A stretch of 64,000 nucleotides of DNA from Gnetum montanum (taxonomy: Eukaryota; Streptophyta; Gnetopsida; Gnetales; Gnetaceae), in the NCBI GenBank assembly GCA_015680685.1, contig MNCI01014800.1, forward strand, positions 1 to 64,000, read 5' to 3'. How positions within the stretch are numbered: the first letter of the stretch is position 1; every line of letters begins with the position of its first letter. Below the pieces are notes generated by a model, which was not told the DNA's origin, made no database searches, and saw only the letters and a program-made list of their open reading frames with translations. This document shows, in pieces, positions 11,540-22,042 of the stretch. Made by a program: the position numbers and the translations under genes.

Positions 11540-11932
11540 CTACAACTTCCTTGCTTCCAATAGGTATAGTCTTCCCACCTTTACATTAGTGGCTAGAGGT
11601 AAAGACCCTTGCAAGATTTTACATTTTCCTTCCCTAAATATGATAGTTAGACCTACAAAATTTAACTCACTCATAGATAGGAGACTCATTTTGAGTTTAG
11701 ACATATGAAAAACATGAGATATAGTTTTAATGGTTCCATCCTTAAATTGGATTTTACCTTTACCATATCCAACAACATCACAAAGACCATCATCACCTAG
11801 TTTGACCACACCAAGATTACAAACAAAGTATTTACAAAACCATTCAAGGTGAGGGGTATAGTGATAGGAAGTACCAAAATCAATATACCTAGAAACTCTC
11901 ATAATGTCATCAACTAATGGCACCACATACAA
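11540..11932 (-). pseudogene. Copia protease / gag-pre-integrase segment (130 codons open)
   Basis: Contains IDFGTSYHYTPHLEWF, the copia protease active-site region usually reading LDSGASxHMT. The catalytic DSG triad is changed to DFG, so the protease is probably dead even where the frame is open. Downstream, VVGYGKGKIQFKDGTIKTIS and VFHMSKLKMSLLSMSEL match the usual 'G.G.i......v..l..V.yvP.l..NLlSvg.L' pattern. Confidence 0.85.
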
Positions 11933-12005
11933 ATCTCCTTCTCAATGAGAAGGAGGAATTTCATTATTATTATTTGCATATGCTTTTCCTTTTTTAATGC
12001 TTTAC

Positions 12006-12714
12006 AATTTTTTTTAAGATGACCAATCTTTCCACAATTTTAACATCATGGTTTTGTGGAATTCTTCTAGGATCTGGAAGGTTTAAACTATGGGCTTTTA
12101 TTCAACTTTAAGTTGGAGTTTTCAGCAAGGAAAAGATCACTTTGGACAAGGGTAGACCTTTTAATTCTCCTTTCTTCATTGAAGAGTTGGGCTACAATAG
12201 TATCAAAATTAAGAGTTGACATAGAATTACTCGCTGACATTACAAAAGCATTCCAAGACTCAAGAAGAGACTCTAAAAGATACATACAATGACCTTCCTC
12301 TTTCATTTTATCTTCAACATCTTTAAGTTGCATTATGATCTCGTTAAAGATACTTAGATGATCAATAATTAACATACATTTAGGCATCTTGAGTATGTCT
12401 AAATTCCTCCTATGAAACAATCTATTAGCAACAAATTTTGTTTGGTACAGATCTTTTAATTTGTTCCACATGTCTTTTGCAATTAGAACTCCAGAAACAT
12501 TAAGCAATATTGAACAAGAGAGCCACAAATGAATTCTGCTTCATGCCTTTCTATCCAAGGTCTCCTAGTTTGCATTTGTGATAGTAGCAGACTTTGAATC
12601 AACAATTACTTGCCATAGATCTTTGCTGACAAGAAGATCCTTTATGTATATTTTCCAAAGTTCATAATCATTGCTAGAGAATTTTTTAATTTTGATTTTT
12701 GCTAAGTTTGCCAT
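12006..12714 (-). pseudogene. Copia gag with zinc knuckle
   Basis: Start ATG at 12714 (- strand; MANLAKIKIKKFSSNDYELW). The open stretch 12088-12528 has MWNKLKDLYQTKFVANRLFH and LSIFNEIIMQLKDVEDKM, typical of copia gag (UBN2-type). A CCHC knuckle reading C-x2-C-GKIGH-x4-C near 12010-12050 is interrupted by stops. Gag begins about 55 bases from the primer-binding site. Confidence 0.85.
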
Positions 12715-12770
12715 AATTTGAAATATAAAAACACCACAAAAGAAGAAAAAACCACTACAAAAGAACCTAG

Positions 12771-12830
12771 CCCTGATACCAATTGTAATTTTTTAGATCA
12801 TTCATGATAACAATAANTCCCTGATACCAA
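12771..12830 (-). other. Primer-binding site (initiator tRNA-Met type), duplicated around an N
   Basis: On the - strand, TTGGTATCAGGGCTAGG directly follows the 5' LTR, matching the usual plant TGGTATCAGAGC site complementary to the initiator tRNA-Met 3' end. It occurs at 12771-12782 and again at 12819-12830 on either side of the N at 12817; the second copy is a likely assembly duplicate. Confidence 0.85.
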
Positions 12831-13255
12831 TTGTAATTTTTTAGATCATTCATGATAACAATAAAAAATAAATCAACAAAAAAAACATAATAATATATCT
12901 TGGGGAAAAACGAGAAAACCCCTTGGCAAAAAACAAACTCAAAGAGAATTTTTCAAACACAATTGGGTAACAAGAAAGCACAGGGGTGAAAACCAAACAC
13001 ACTATCTTCAAAGCTTCCTTGTAACCATATTTATAGCATGGGATGGACATCCGTAGGTAGTGTTAATCTCATGTAAACTAGATAGTAGTAAAATGATGAA
13101 GAAGAATTATAGTTTTACATTGACTATATTTATCGGCAGTTAAGTTCTCAATGCTATTTATTACAACATAACCATTGTACCATACAATTATAAAAATGTT
13201 AGTGGTTGTAATCAAAGAGATGATAATATAACGGGAATTACCTTCACATTACTCA
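12784..13255 (-). repeat. 5' LTR of the copia element
   Basis: On the + strand it runs from TGTAATTTTTTAG to ACTCA, i.e. TG...CA ends on the coding strand. About 424 bases long after allowing for the duplicated block at the N (12784-12831). It aligns with 8279-8677. Confidence 0.85.
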
Positions 13256-14290
13256 GATTTTTTTTTAATAGATAAATTCAGTCACCACTACTAATATCAA
13301 TTAATAAATAGTAAATAAACACCAACCAATTCTCTGATAAATGAAATAACAGATGTCCACTCATTCTCACAATGAACATCTATAAGTTTATCTATTAAAA
13401 TTTATCTATTGCGTCCATGAAATTTAGTTTAAAGAATCAGTCAGGACGTAAATTAGAGGTCAAATTCTATAAGTTCCATCCTAAAATAGTGAAAACAAAC
13501 TAAATTATCATATTCAGGTAGAGAACAAATGTCCTGACAACCTGACGCAGTGAAGTTATACAACGTAAATTTCAGAAGTTCATTTTCAAACTATTTGAAT
13601 AGCAACTAATATTTGAATATGAAAAACTCTTCTATTTTCTCTGCATGACTGCATAAAAACACCACTATAAAGTCACATCGGTAATAATACGGAGTATCTA
13701 AAAAGCTATTCAGTTTCATCGTTATCCTCTAAATCTCCAGTTCTAGAAATTTCAACAATGCCCAATGTAAGGTTTAATCACGCGGAACGTTCTTTGCCAG
13801 CAACGGTTATGTACCAAGCAATGTAACTACCTTCATTTAAACAAGGCAAAGAGTCTTTTAGACACTGCGGTTAACACTTTTTTTTCTCCTTGCCTGCATT
13901 AATGGCAGAGCTTCAAGAAATTGCATGGTGCTGATTGTATAGGTAACCACTACAGCCTTGCCATTATAAGAATCCCTCTAATTTGTGGTTTGTGGTGGTT
14001 AAAGTTGACCCATTCTTCTCTGCCTTATAGACAGAAATCGAAGGTTTATGTGTGGCTTTTATTATTTATTTTTGGGTTTTCAACGCAGTAAACAATCGTT
14101 CAATGAAGATTTAAAATTAATTTTCGTTATTTTGTCTTGGTTTTTGGCTGGAAGTCCACTGGTCACGTCACCATGCTATCCCATTTTATGGGAAATTTGG
14201 CAAAGCTGACCAGAACCAGAAGTTTAATAATTTATAAATGCCTTTTGGAAAATATATTGAATTCTATCCATAGATCTTTAGGGAGCAATA
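13256..14290. other. Spacer, nothing recognised
   Basis: Mixed-composition, low-repeat sequence with no ORF or RNA that I recognise. It is less AT-rich than the retroelement interiors around it. Confidence 0.35.
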
Positions 14291-14324
14291 GGTTAAGTTT
14301 TACTTTACCCAATCAAAAAGGCGG

Positions 14325-14433
14325 TGATCGAAGCTTGGGATCCGTACTTCGTGATTGAATGGCTACGCAATAGAGAAAACGATACCGCCGCCGGCGAAAC
14401 GGCAGGAACGACCTCCAGAGAATGAATGAATGA
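14325..14433 (+). other. CpG-rich open segment of unknown nature
   Basis: An island of high GC in very AT-rich surroundings. Read from the GCG near 14322, it encodes about 35 residues (AVIEAWDPYFVIEWLRNREN then TAAGETAGTTSRE) before a stop at 14429-14431. Composition and codon use look protein-like, but there is no start codon in this frame and no family match that I can name. It might be an isolated exon, a gene relic or a promoter island read on the other strand. Confidence 0.3.
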
Positions 14434-15800
14434 ATAAATTCATCAATTATTAATTGACAACTATGTTAAATTTTGATATTACAACTTAAATTTTAGAAAT
14501 CAAGCTTTATCAAGTCAATTTTGGTTTTTTTAAAAAAATACAAAGATTGTTTAATTTTTATTTATTTATCCATTTTCATTAATGAAATAAGTATAAATTA
14601 ATTTGGTATATTAATAGGCTCTAGATTTTTGTTATCTATTACAAAATGTTAATATATCTCATTATAACTTGCTAGAATAGAACTTGTAAATCATACCATG
14701 CATGTTATATGAATTAACTAAGTCACACCTTGTTATTCTCATAGTTTAATGTAGTATTACTTTCTATGATATTCCTTTGGATTTTTCTTCCCTTATGCTT
14801 TTAAACACTACTCCTCCAACGTACGTCTTATTCAAGATAATAGTTATTTTCTCATGTTATCCTTTAACTAATTTTATTTTCAATAAATTTTTATTTTTCT
14901 ATAAATTTTGAAATATGATCAACCCTTCCCAAAAAAGAAAAAGAAAAATAGTAAAAATGTTATGTGATCTTACTATGTCTCTTCTATGAAATGAGTTTTA
15001 GAAATTTTGATCTGTAATGTTTTTTAATGAAATGAGTTCAAAAACATACCTAGAGAGTTGAATCTTTGACAAAATACATAGTTTTTAAAATAAAATATTG
15101 ATATAATATTCTATTAAGATGAAATTATCAATATAATTATGCTAACAAAGGCATGTACATCATGATATTTAGGGAAAGGTTTGTTATAATAAATCCCAAA
15201 ATCCAAAAAAATTATATTCATGAACAACAACAATACATATACATTAGTTTTACCTTGTTTATAAAAGATATATGACAATAAGATAAATGAAAATGTGAAG
15301 TAAATAATATGGTATAATTATCTACCTAGATACATTGAGGTTGATATAATATTTATGTATCATACAATAAAATTATATAACTTGCTAAAATATATAAAGT
15401 AAAGTACAAGTAACAAAATATATTATGCATATTGCCTCACACCACTTGTATTATTTTAAATTATGCATTAATGAGATGCTATATTATTTTATAGTTTATT
15501 GTAAATTACTAATAACTTACAATTTCTAAATTCTTCAAGAATTTGCATTAATTGATATAGTTCTTTCACTTTCAATAATGATATAAAACCTATTCTTATT
15601 TGTTGGTAATTCATTGCAAGTTCTAGTTGTATTTGGAACACCTCTATGTTTTGCTTAGCTTCAAATATTGCATACATAAAGTGATAGTTTCTAGTCCAAT
15701 AGATCCAAAGGATCTTAAGGATGTAAGTAAAAGCATTTTAATTTTAGTTTCACAATTAGAAAATGAACAAAAAAAAAGATAATTTAATTTATAAAATAAC
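14434..15800. other. Very AT-rich spacer
   Basis: No coding or RNA feature supported. The only open frame (15489-15677, - strand, 62 codons) has no recognisable motif. Confidence 0.35.
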
Positions 15801-15804
15801 CTAG

Positions 15805-16510
15805 ATGAACATCATTATTGAATAAAAATATGCAACAATTTTTTTCCCCTTTTTTTCTTGAGTCCTTAAAAGCATTCACGAAGCAATGGCACAACGGTAG
15901 TTTCATGTTGGTTTTTAAATAGTTTTACATTTAAGTTGTAGGAAGTGATGAAATCATGTACAAGAGATGTACAAAATATTAAAACCAATATATTAAATGG
16001 TCATTGTTGGTGGCATGGGATCCATGTTTCTTTTTCTTAACCCACAAGAGGACTTGATTCCTTTTCTTGGTAGATGTGCAACCATAAGCTACAAGACAGA
16101 GGCTAGCATTTTTCGTTCATACAAAACATAAACTTTCATAGAAGTTAAGTAGAGCTTTTAGAAGTTAATTCAATTTATAAAAGAACATAATTGAACATAA
16201 CTATTGAATGAAAATTATGTGACAAATTACCATAAATCTTTAAAAACATTAACTTAGCAATCATTCAAACATGTTTGCATATTAGTTTTTAAATAGTCCT
16301 ATATTTAAGTTGTGGAAAATGATGAAATTATGTATAAGAGATGTATAAACAATTAAAACTAATATATTAAATAGTCACCATTGGTTGTATGGAATTCAGG
16401 TTTCCTTTTCTTAGTCCATAAGAGGATTTGTTTACTTTTCTTGGTGGTTGTGTAATCATAAGCTCTAATTGAGATACAAACATTTTTTTTTATACAAAAT
16501 ATAAGAGAAA
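15805..16510. repeat. Diverged tandem duplication, period about 375-390 bases
   Basis: Two units, about 15805-16135 and 16195-16505. Shared blocks include 'attgaat.aaaat.atg..acaa', 'ttttaaatagt.ctat.tttaagttgt.g.aa.tgatgaaat.atgta.aagagatgta', 'taatatattaaat.gtca' and 'ccttttcttgg..g.tgtg.aa.cataagct'. Neither unit shows coding potential. Confidence 0.75.
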
Positions 16511-16647
16511 CTAAGTAAAACTTTATTACTCTATTTTTCTTATTAGAATTGAACAAATTATTTGGAATTTTCAAATCAAAAGTCTTACCACTAAGCTAAC
16601 ATTTCATTATTGCCTACATCTTAGAAATTTAAGGGTTATTACAACAA

Positions 16648-16790
16648 TGAGGCGTTAGCCTAGTGATATAGGTCTTGGCATGGTAATCCTAGGTCACATG
16701 TTTGATTCTACTTCATAACACTAAGTTATAAACTTCTATAAATCTTGTGGTGCACCTATGCTTCACTTATTTCACTTATTTTGGGTTCCC
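16648..16790 (+). mobile_element. tRNA-derived SINE-like element
   Basis: An A-box-like TAGCCTAGTGA (16656-16666) and a B-box-like TGTTTGATTCT (16699-16709), about 33 bases apart, match the internal RNA polymerase III promoter layout of a tRNA head. The following sequence ('aacactaagttataaacttctataaa') recurs at 44115-44240 after a similar head. A pyrimidine/CA-rich tract (16795-16860) follows. Confidence 0.5.
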
Positions 16791-16794
16791 AACT

Positions 16795-17980
16795 TCTAAC
16801 ACCAACCACACACACAACACCCCCACACACCCTCCCCCTTTTCCCCACCATCCCCAACAATAACGTGTTATCTTAACAGTAAGACTCTTAATTTGGAAAT
16901 TCCACTTTATGGGTTTGATTCTAAAAGGTAGTTAATGCAAAAGAATTCATTAATTATATGGCATATATGCATTATGATGATATAAATAATGATTGAAAAT
17001 TAATTACTCCAATACATGATGTTAAAATTGCATAGGTTGTAAGCAAGATTTTTTAAAAGAAAAAGTCAAGAAATATTCAAAAAATCTATTTTGTTATGTA
17101 GCATTATCCCTTTTCTATCTTCAAAGAATTTTTGGACATGTCAAGGTCTCTAAATTTTTTATTAACTCTAATCTAGAGGTTAGGTCATTCTTTGGATTTA
17201 CATGCAAAATGAAGACAATTTTGAGTCACACTTTAGACATCAAGACATTTAGGTGTACCTATAGTCAAATATTTTCCATTCAATACCCAATACTTCCTTG
17301 CATCATACACCATCTAAAATAAGTATTTACCAAAAAGTATGGTGTATCCTATTTCTTTTTTTTTTTCATTTGATATTTATTTTTTTGGCCAAGAGAGGCC
17401 CATACATCTGGCAAAACATGATGGAATAACACACAGTCATTTTGATTTTGGTTTTCAATATGAATATTAATTCTCTATAAATCAATTTGAGATTTTATTA
17501 ATTTGTAAAATATATAAGATTCTCTAGGCCAAATAATAGATATATATTATAAATATATAGCTAAACTAGTTACCTTACAACTAACCAAATAATATGTAAC
17601 ATTATTAGATTGAACTTTTTTTGTTTTTCAACTAACACTACCTCTAAGGAATACCCCATATAAAAAAAGCTCTTATTTTAAGTTTTTATTCCATATTTGT
17701 GGACAAATTCTGAAGTCAAGTTGGGTTATCACCTCTGGATGAGAGTACCCTACTGCTCTTAGTTTGAACGGTCCAATTGATCGTTCTACTCACTGATTGG
17801 GATCATAAGGAAAGTCTTATCTTCTTAAGAAGGATATGATGTTTGCTTTGAACCCAAAGGCATGATACACCATATCATCTTGAACACGTTATGTGTGGAA
17901 AAGAATAAAACCTGAAGTTACGTAAAAGAAAAATAGAGAGAAAAAAAAAATGATCAATATATCTATTCATAGAGACCGGA
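16795..17980. other. Spacer with CA/C-rich tract, otherwise nothing recognised
   Basis: A CA- and C-rich low-complexity run lies at 16800-16860. Another weak B-box-like sequence ('atgggtttgattct') is near 16910. The rest has no assignable feature. Confidence 0.35.
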
Positions 17981-17984
17981 AGTT

Positions 17985-18551
17985 CAAACGAAATTTCGAA
18001 AACAAGTCAGTCTTGCTTATATATAAGCGTATGACTAGAACGTAGCTGCTATTTCGGATAGCTGCTATTTCGGAAACATGTCAGTATCGGTGACATGTAA
18101 GCGTATGAATCATCCGTTATCGTTTTGGGAAGTGGAACGATATTGCAAATGGTGGAAAGTCTTTTAAAATATGGTTCATGAACTCAAAATCAGTATCATA
18201 CATTGAAAATGGGTTATCTTCAAGGCAGAGTCTACGGCGTGAGCCACTCCTTACGCTACAGTAACGTTTTTCTAAAAAATGCTTTGGCCGGCTCTTTTTC
18301 AGAGTAAATATTTCATAGAACGAAAGAGACGGGTTGCCCAATTCGGTCACAATAGTACAGTAAATTTGTCGTGGAATGAAAGAGACAGGTTGCCCTATAT
18401 GGAGACAATAGTTCAGTACAGCCGCTAATCTCTGGCTCAGCTGGATTTTCATGCCAGTAAACCTGGAATAGTGTCGTGTTTTCCCTCTTATCTTGTCATT
18501 CTTTTTTCTGCTCATGGTTTGGTTCTAAACTTCTAACTTTCCTCTTCTTCA
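17985..18551 (+). promoter_or_regulatory. Upstream region of pseudogene copy B, with an internal duplication
   Basis: Contains the family blocks 'cagtatcatacattgaaaatgg' and 'gagac(a/g)ggttgccc...cacaatag'. The second block is duplicated in tandem here (about 18320-18365 and 18372-18415), and 'agctgctatttcgga' is duplicated near 18041-18074. The segment before the ATG ('tggtttggttctaaacttctaactttcctcttcttc') matches copies A and C. Confidence 0.5.
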
Positions 18552-19436
18552 ATGAAAACAAGATTGCTAGCACTGGTAAAAAATGCTCTCCACAAGCATC
18601 GACAGATTTTAAGACCTGCGTATTTGAGAAAGGTAAAGAGAAGAACAGGATCAGGAACAGGAACAGTTATATATCCTCAGATCACTGTACGCGTGTAATT
18701 ATCGACACTACTAGTGAACAAGGGCAGCCGGGTATATTTCTTCAATAAGGTTTAAGCTTTTAATTTGTATGATAATCCAAACTACTGCGGAATAAGGTTA
18801 GCTTTCATTTGTCAAATTTCTGTTAGTTTTCGAGTTTTGACTGGATGCTTGCTAGAACATTTATGTCATGTTACAGGGTCTTTGCTAGGATTTAGCTAAA
18901 TACTCTGAAATCATTGTTCTGAGGTTTCAATCTTAGGGTATTATGAATATCATATACCAGACTATTACTGGATTTAAATGCCCCTAATCAACATTGGGAA
19001 CAGAGAGAAAAATAGAGTTGGAAAAATTCAAAAATATTACCGCTGTGTGTGCAGACTTCAGAGCAAGCGGAAAAGAGATAAAGCTAGGATTGGACATGAA
19101 GAAACAGTTTACTGGTGGTCAATATCAGCTCAGAATCCTCACAACTAAACATGGATGTCCACTATTTTGCTATATTTTATCTTTAGTAGAGTGAAGGCAT
19201 TGAGGTGTCTCAATTTAAGACTTTCCAAGCCAAGATGGAATCTTTTAGACTCTGATTGTTTTGGTAAATAATAGATAAGAAATTTTGCAATAAGTTTATT
19301 TCGTCACTCTCAAACTCTTTAATGATTTTTTGCTGTTTTGGTAATGTATCAGAATGACAATGCAACAGTACATGTTTCCAGTGGACTCCAAAAGAAACTC
19401 TGCACAATGGCTTCTTACTCGTCCAGTGTTACGTAA
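18552..19436 (+). pseudogene. Pseudogene copy B of the ACT-like small-protein family
   Basis: The same three-exon plan is visible: exon 1 18552-18731, exon 2 19062-19262, exon 3 19353-19436, with GT-AG borders at the places seen in A and C. The ATG and first residues (MKTRLLALVKNALHK) are kept. Exon 1 then shifts frame and stops after 48 codons because the conserved KTHKYTRSS segment is deleted. Exon 2 has at least two single-base frame changes and an in-frame stop where the others read IFHTL. Exon 3 is still open (QKKLCTMASYSS). It is clearly derived from the same gene but cannot make the product. Confidence 0.8.
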
Positions 19437-21550
19437 AGCTAAGTTGTTGCTTTCAAATCGTTACTATCCGGTTATTAGGCCATTTTTCTAATCGTTTCTA
19501 GATTCTAATACCCTTTTGCCAAAACAGAGAACGGACATTATTTTATATTCTAGCATAGTATATTTGTCATGGAAATTTTTAAACCTAATGAATGGCTTAA
19601 AATGAAACTAGTAATACTGCAATTGTCTTAACCAGAACTTTTGCCATTTGTACCCAGGTTATAGCGTCGAGATCCCTTTAAAACATGGGTTAACCTCTTG
19701 AGGTCCTTGAGCTTGAGGAATTTTTATGTAACCAGTCTAGACGCCATAGGCCTTTTTAGTGTATTTTTACCATCATGCTTTGAATCGAACATATGATTTG
19801 CATGAATAAACTACTCTAACTTGAGTACGCTAAGTTTGCCTGATGAGCATCTTCGAAGCATAATAAATAATTATGGCAAAGTATTGGAGGCAAGCGCTGA
19901 GCTATGATGCAGCATAGTGAAGCTTTGATTCCAAAAATCCTAATAAGGTACTTTAAAGCATAATATAAATAATGTTACATTGGGCACTGAAATTATACTC
20001 CCTTCTCATAGTAAGCTCATCATAATAGATGAGATAAAGATACCAAAATAATAAAGATGGTAAATGATTAATGGTTTTTATTAAGGATTGATGAAGGTTG
20101 GAAGACAATTATATTACTGGATTGTATGAATTTTAGTTTCTAAGATTCTACTTCATACTACTTTTAGTTTCCTAAACAAGGCCATATAGACAAAGTAAAC
20201 CCTAGTTGCAAGAAATGCAACCGATTGCCAATGTTTTGCGTTTTCCATTTCTGCAATGGAAACCCCCATTTCAAAAACCCATTACTTTACATGTTTACTG
20301 TTCCTTGAATATATATATATATATTGAGAAAAGTGAAAGGTTTTCCCATAGTTGTTAAATGAAATACATTTAAATTAAGTATATTTGGCCATAAACTGTA
20401 ATTTCTTTCATAATATATGAGTTATATTGGTAGTTCTCTTCCCATGTATCACTACTGTTTCATTTTTGACGTGGAAATAATCAAGTTCTTTTATATTATT
20501 GCATGGATTCTTTATGCCGTTTCTTTTCTGCAACCTTTTCTTTGGCTGTTTTCTGTCACATTTCTGTGCGGTTCACTTTGCTCTGTTTCTCGTTTCTGGT
20601 AACTATGAAGTAAACCTCAGAAGATTTGCTTGATCAAATTTAGCCTAGTACAAAGCTCGAAACATTTCACAAGATTTGGTTTTTCCAAGAATTATATAAC
20701 TGTAAAGTTGGTATAAAGCTTTATAAGGTGTTTCAATGTCCAACTTTCAGGTATTTCAGACATTTTAATAATATTGTAAATACAGAAGCAAAGTGCTTAT
20801 ATAAAGGAAAGTAACGAAAAGTGAAAGTGAAACCAGACCTTTTTATTATCTCCACTGCGAACTCTTAAATCTATAGGACTAGTTTCAGAATTCCTCTTAT
20901 GTTATTTTTTATTTAAAATTGATAATGCAGTGCTACCTACTAGAAACACCTTCCTGTATATAAGAAAAAAAAATAGTATTCTTTTATTATTTTTTTCCTT
21001 GAATCTAGGGAGATCTTTGACTCGAGCAGCCAAAGAAACGTGAAACATGAACGATAGATCTCTGCAACTACGGAACTACCAACTTACAATTATTTTAAAG
21101 CGTGCATGAAGCTGAAGCAGCCAGTCAGCAAGACAACATTGAGCTGGCAACCTCAATACCTACCAGACAAATCTGGATACTAGATCTTTGGCTGGGGCCC
21201 GAACTGACCATGATTTCATAAATTAGTCCATTCGTGATCCACTTATGGATTATGGACAAAATCAGTCAAAAACTGTAGGTAGAAAACAGCTAACAACATG
21301 TCTTCTGGGTGACCATGAATTATAAAAATTAGGCATTTAGGCAATTACGAGACGTTGTCTTGAAGTTTGATGACAGCGTATACGATATTACAGAACTGAG
21401 ACAGTCAAATCATGTCATCAAGTGAGAAAGAAAAACAAAAAACAAAACTCTGCGTGGCATCAGCTGCGTGGAAGTTTAGACTTTAGCCGACCTTCTTTTG
21501 AAAACAGTAGTCAATAAGATTACACATCAGTGTATTGTTAGGACGCAGAT
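19437..21550. other. Spacer between copies B and C
   Basis: No gene recognised. A (TA)n run lies at about 20309-20325. A 61-codon open frame at 20417-20602 is hydrophobic but lacks any family motif, so I do not call it. Confidence 0.35.
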
Positions 21551-21553
21551 ACT

Positions 21554-22042
21554 ATCATTCCACACATCTAAGTTTAATATTTGGGTTACAACAGAGTTGC
21601 TTTCCTACTCGTGGGTCGTGCAACCACAAGCTCTTGATGGTGGAAAGGCATGCCAAAGTTTTTCTGATTTTTAAAGGTCGATGAGATCAAAAGCAGTTTT
21701 ATACATTCAATACTGGTTAACTTTAAGGAATATTCCACAACATGAGCCACACCCAAAACTGGAAAAATGGGCTTTTTAAGGGATGTTTAGCCTTAAACCT
21801 GCCTTTTTAAGAGTTAACCCTTCTTGCAATGAAGAGACAGGTTGCACTGTCTGGGAACAATAGAAGAATAATTCTCAGCTTAGGCAATTATCTACACCAT
21901 ATGCTTGCTGGTTTTCTATATTCCTTTCATCCATGCACATGAAGCTGTAGTGCTGCTGTGTTTCCCCACTGACTGATCTGCTCATTCTCTTCTGTGCTCC
22001 GGCTGTGGTTTGGTTCTGAACTTCTGATTTTCCTCTTGCACA
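21554..22042 (+). promoter_or_regulatory. Upstream region of gene copy C
   Basis: Carries the family blocks 'taatatttgggtt', 'gtgcaaccacaagct', 'gatgagatcaaaagcagttttatacatt' and 'gaagagacaggttgc' (near 21832), then 'tggtttggttctgaacttctgattttcctcttg' directly before the ATG. Only one copy of the distal unit is present, unlike copy A. Confidence 0.5.

Larger units (their letters stand above)
8226..13255 (-). mobile_element. Ty1/copia LTR retrotransposon, nearly full length, decayed
   Basis: Domain order on the - strand is LTR, primer site, gag with zinc knuckle, protease, integrase, reverse transcriptase, RNase H, purine tract, LTR. This order, with integrase before RT, defines Ty1/copia. 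LTRs are at 8279-8677 and 12784-13255. Stops and frameshifts break every domain, so it cannot be autonomous. Motifs LLLYVDDMLIAG and MDVKTAFLNGDLEEKLYM recall the Tork/Angela-type lineages; that assignment is from memory of the families. Four of the nine Ns sit inside the span (8278, 11170, 11233, 12817) and a fifth (8225) at its left edge, so exact length is uncertain. Confidence 0.92.

Noticed and set aside
18117-18515. 132-codon - strand frame upstream of copy B
   Set aside because: It lies over the upstream blocks that are non-coding and broken in the other copies; the corresponding - strand frame upstream of copy A is unrelated in sequence.
20417-20602. Hydrophobic 61-codon frame that could be a small membrane protein
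   Set aside because: Short, T-rich composition explains the hydrophobicity; no splice context, homologue or upstream signal seen.
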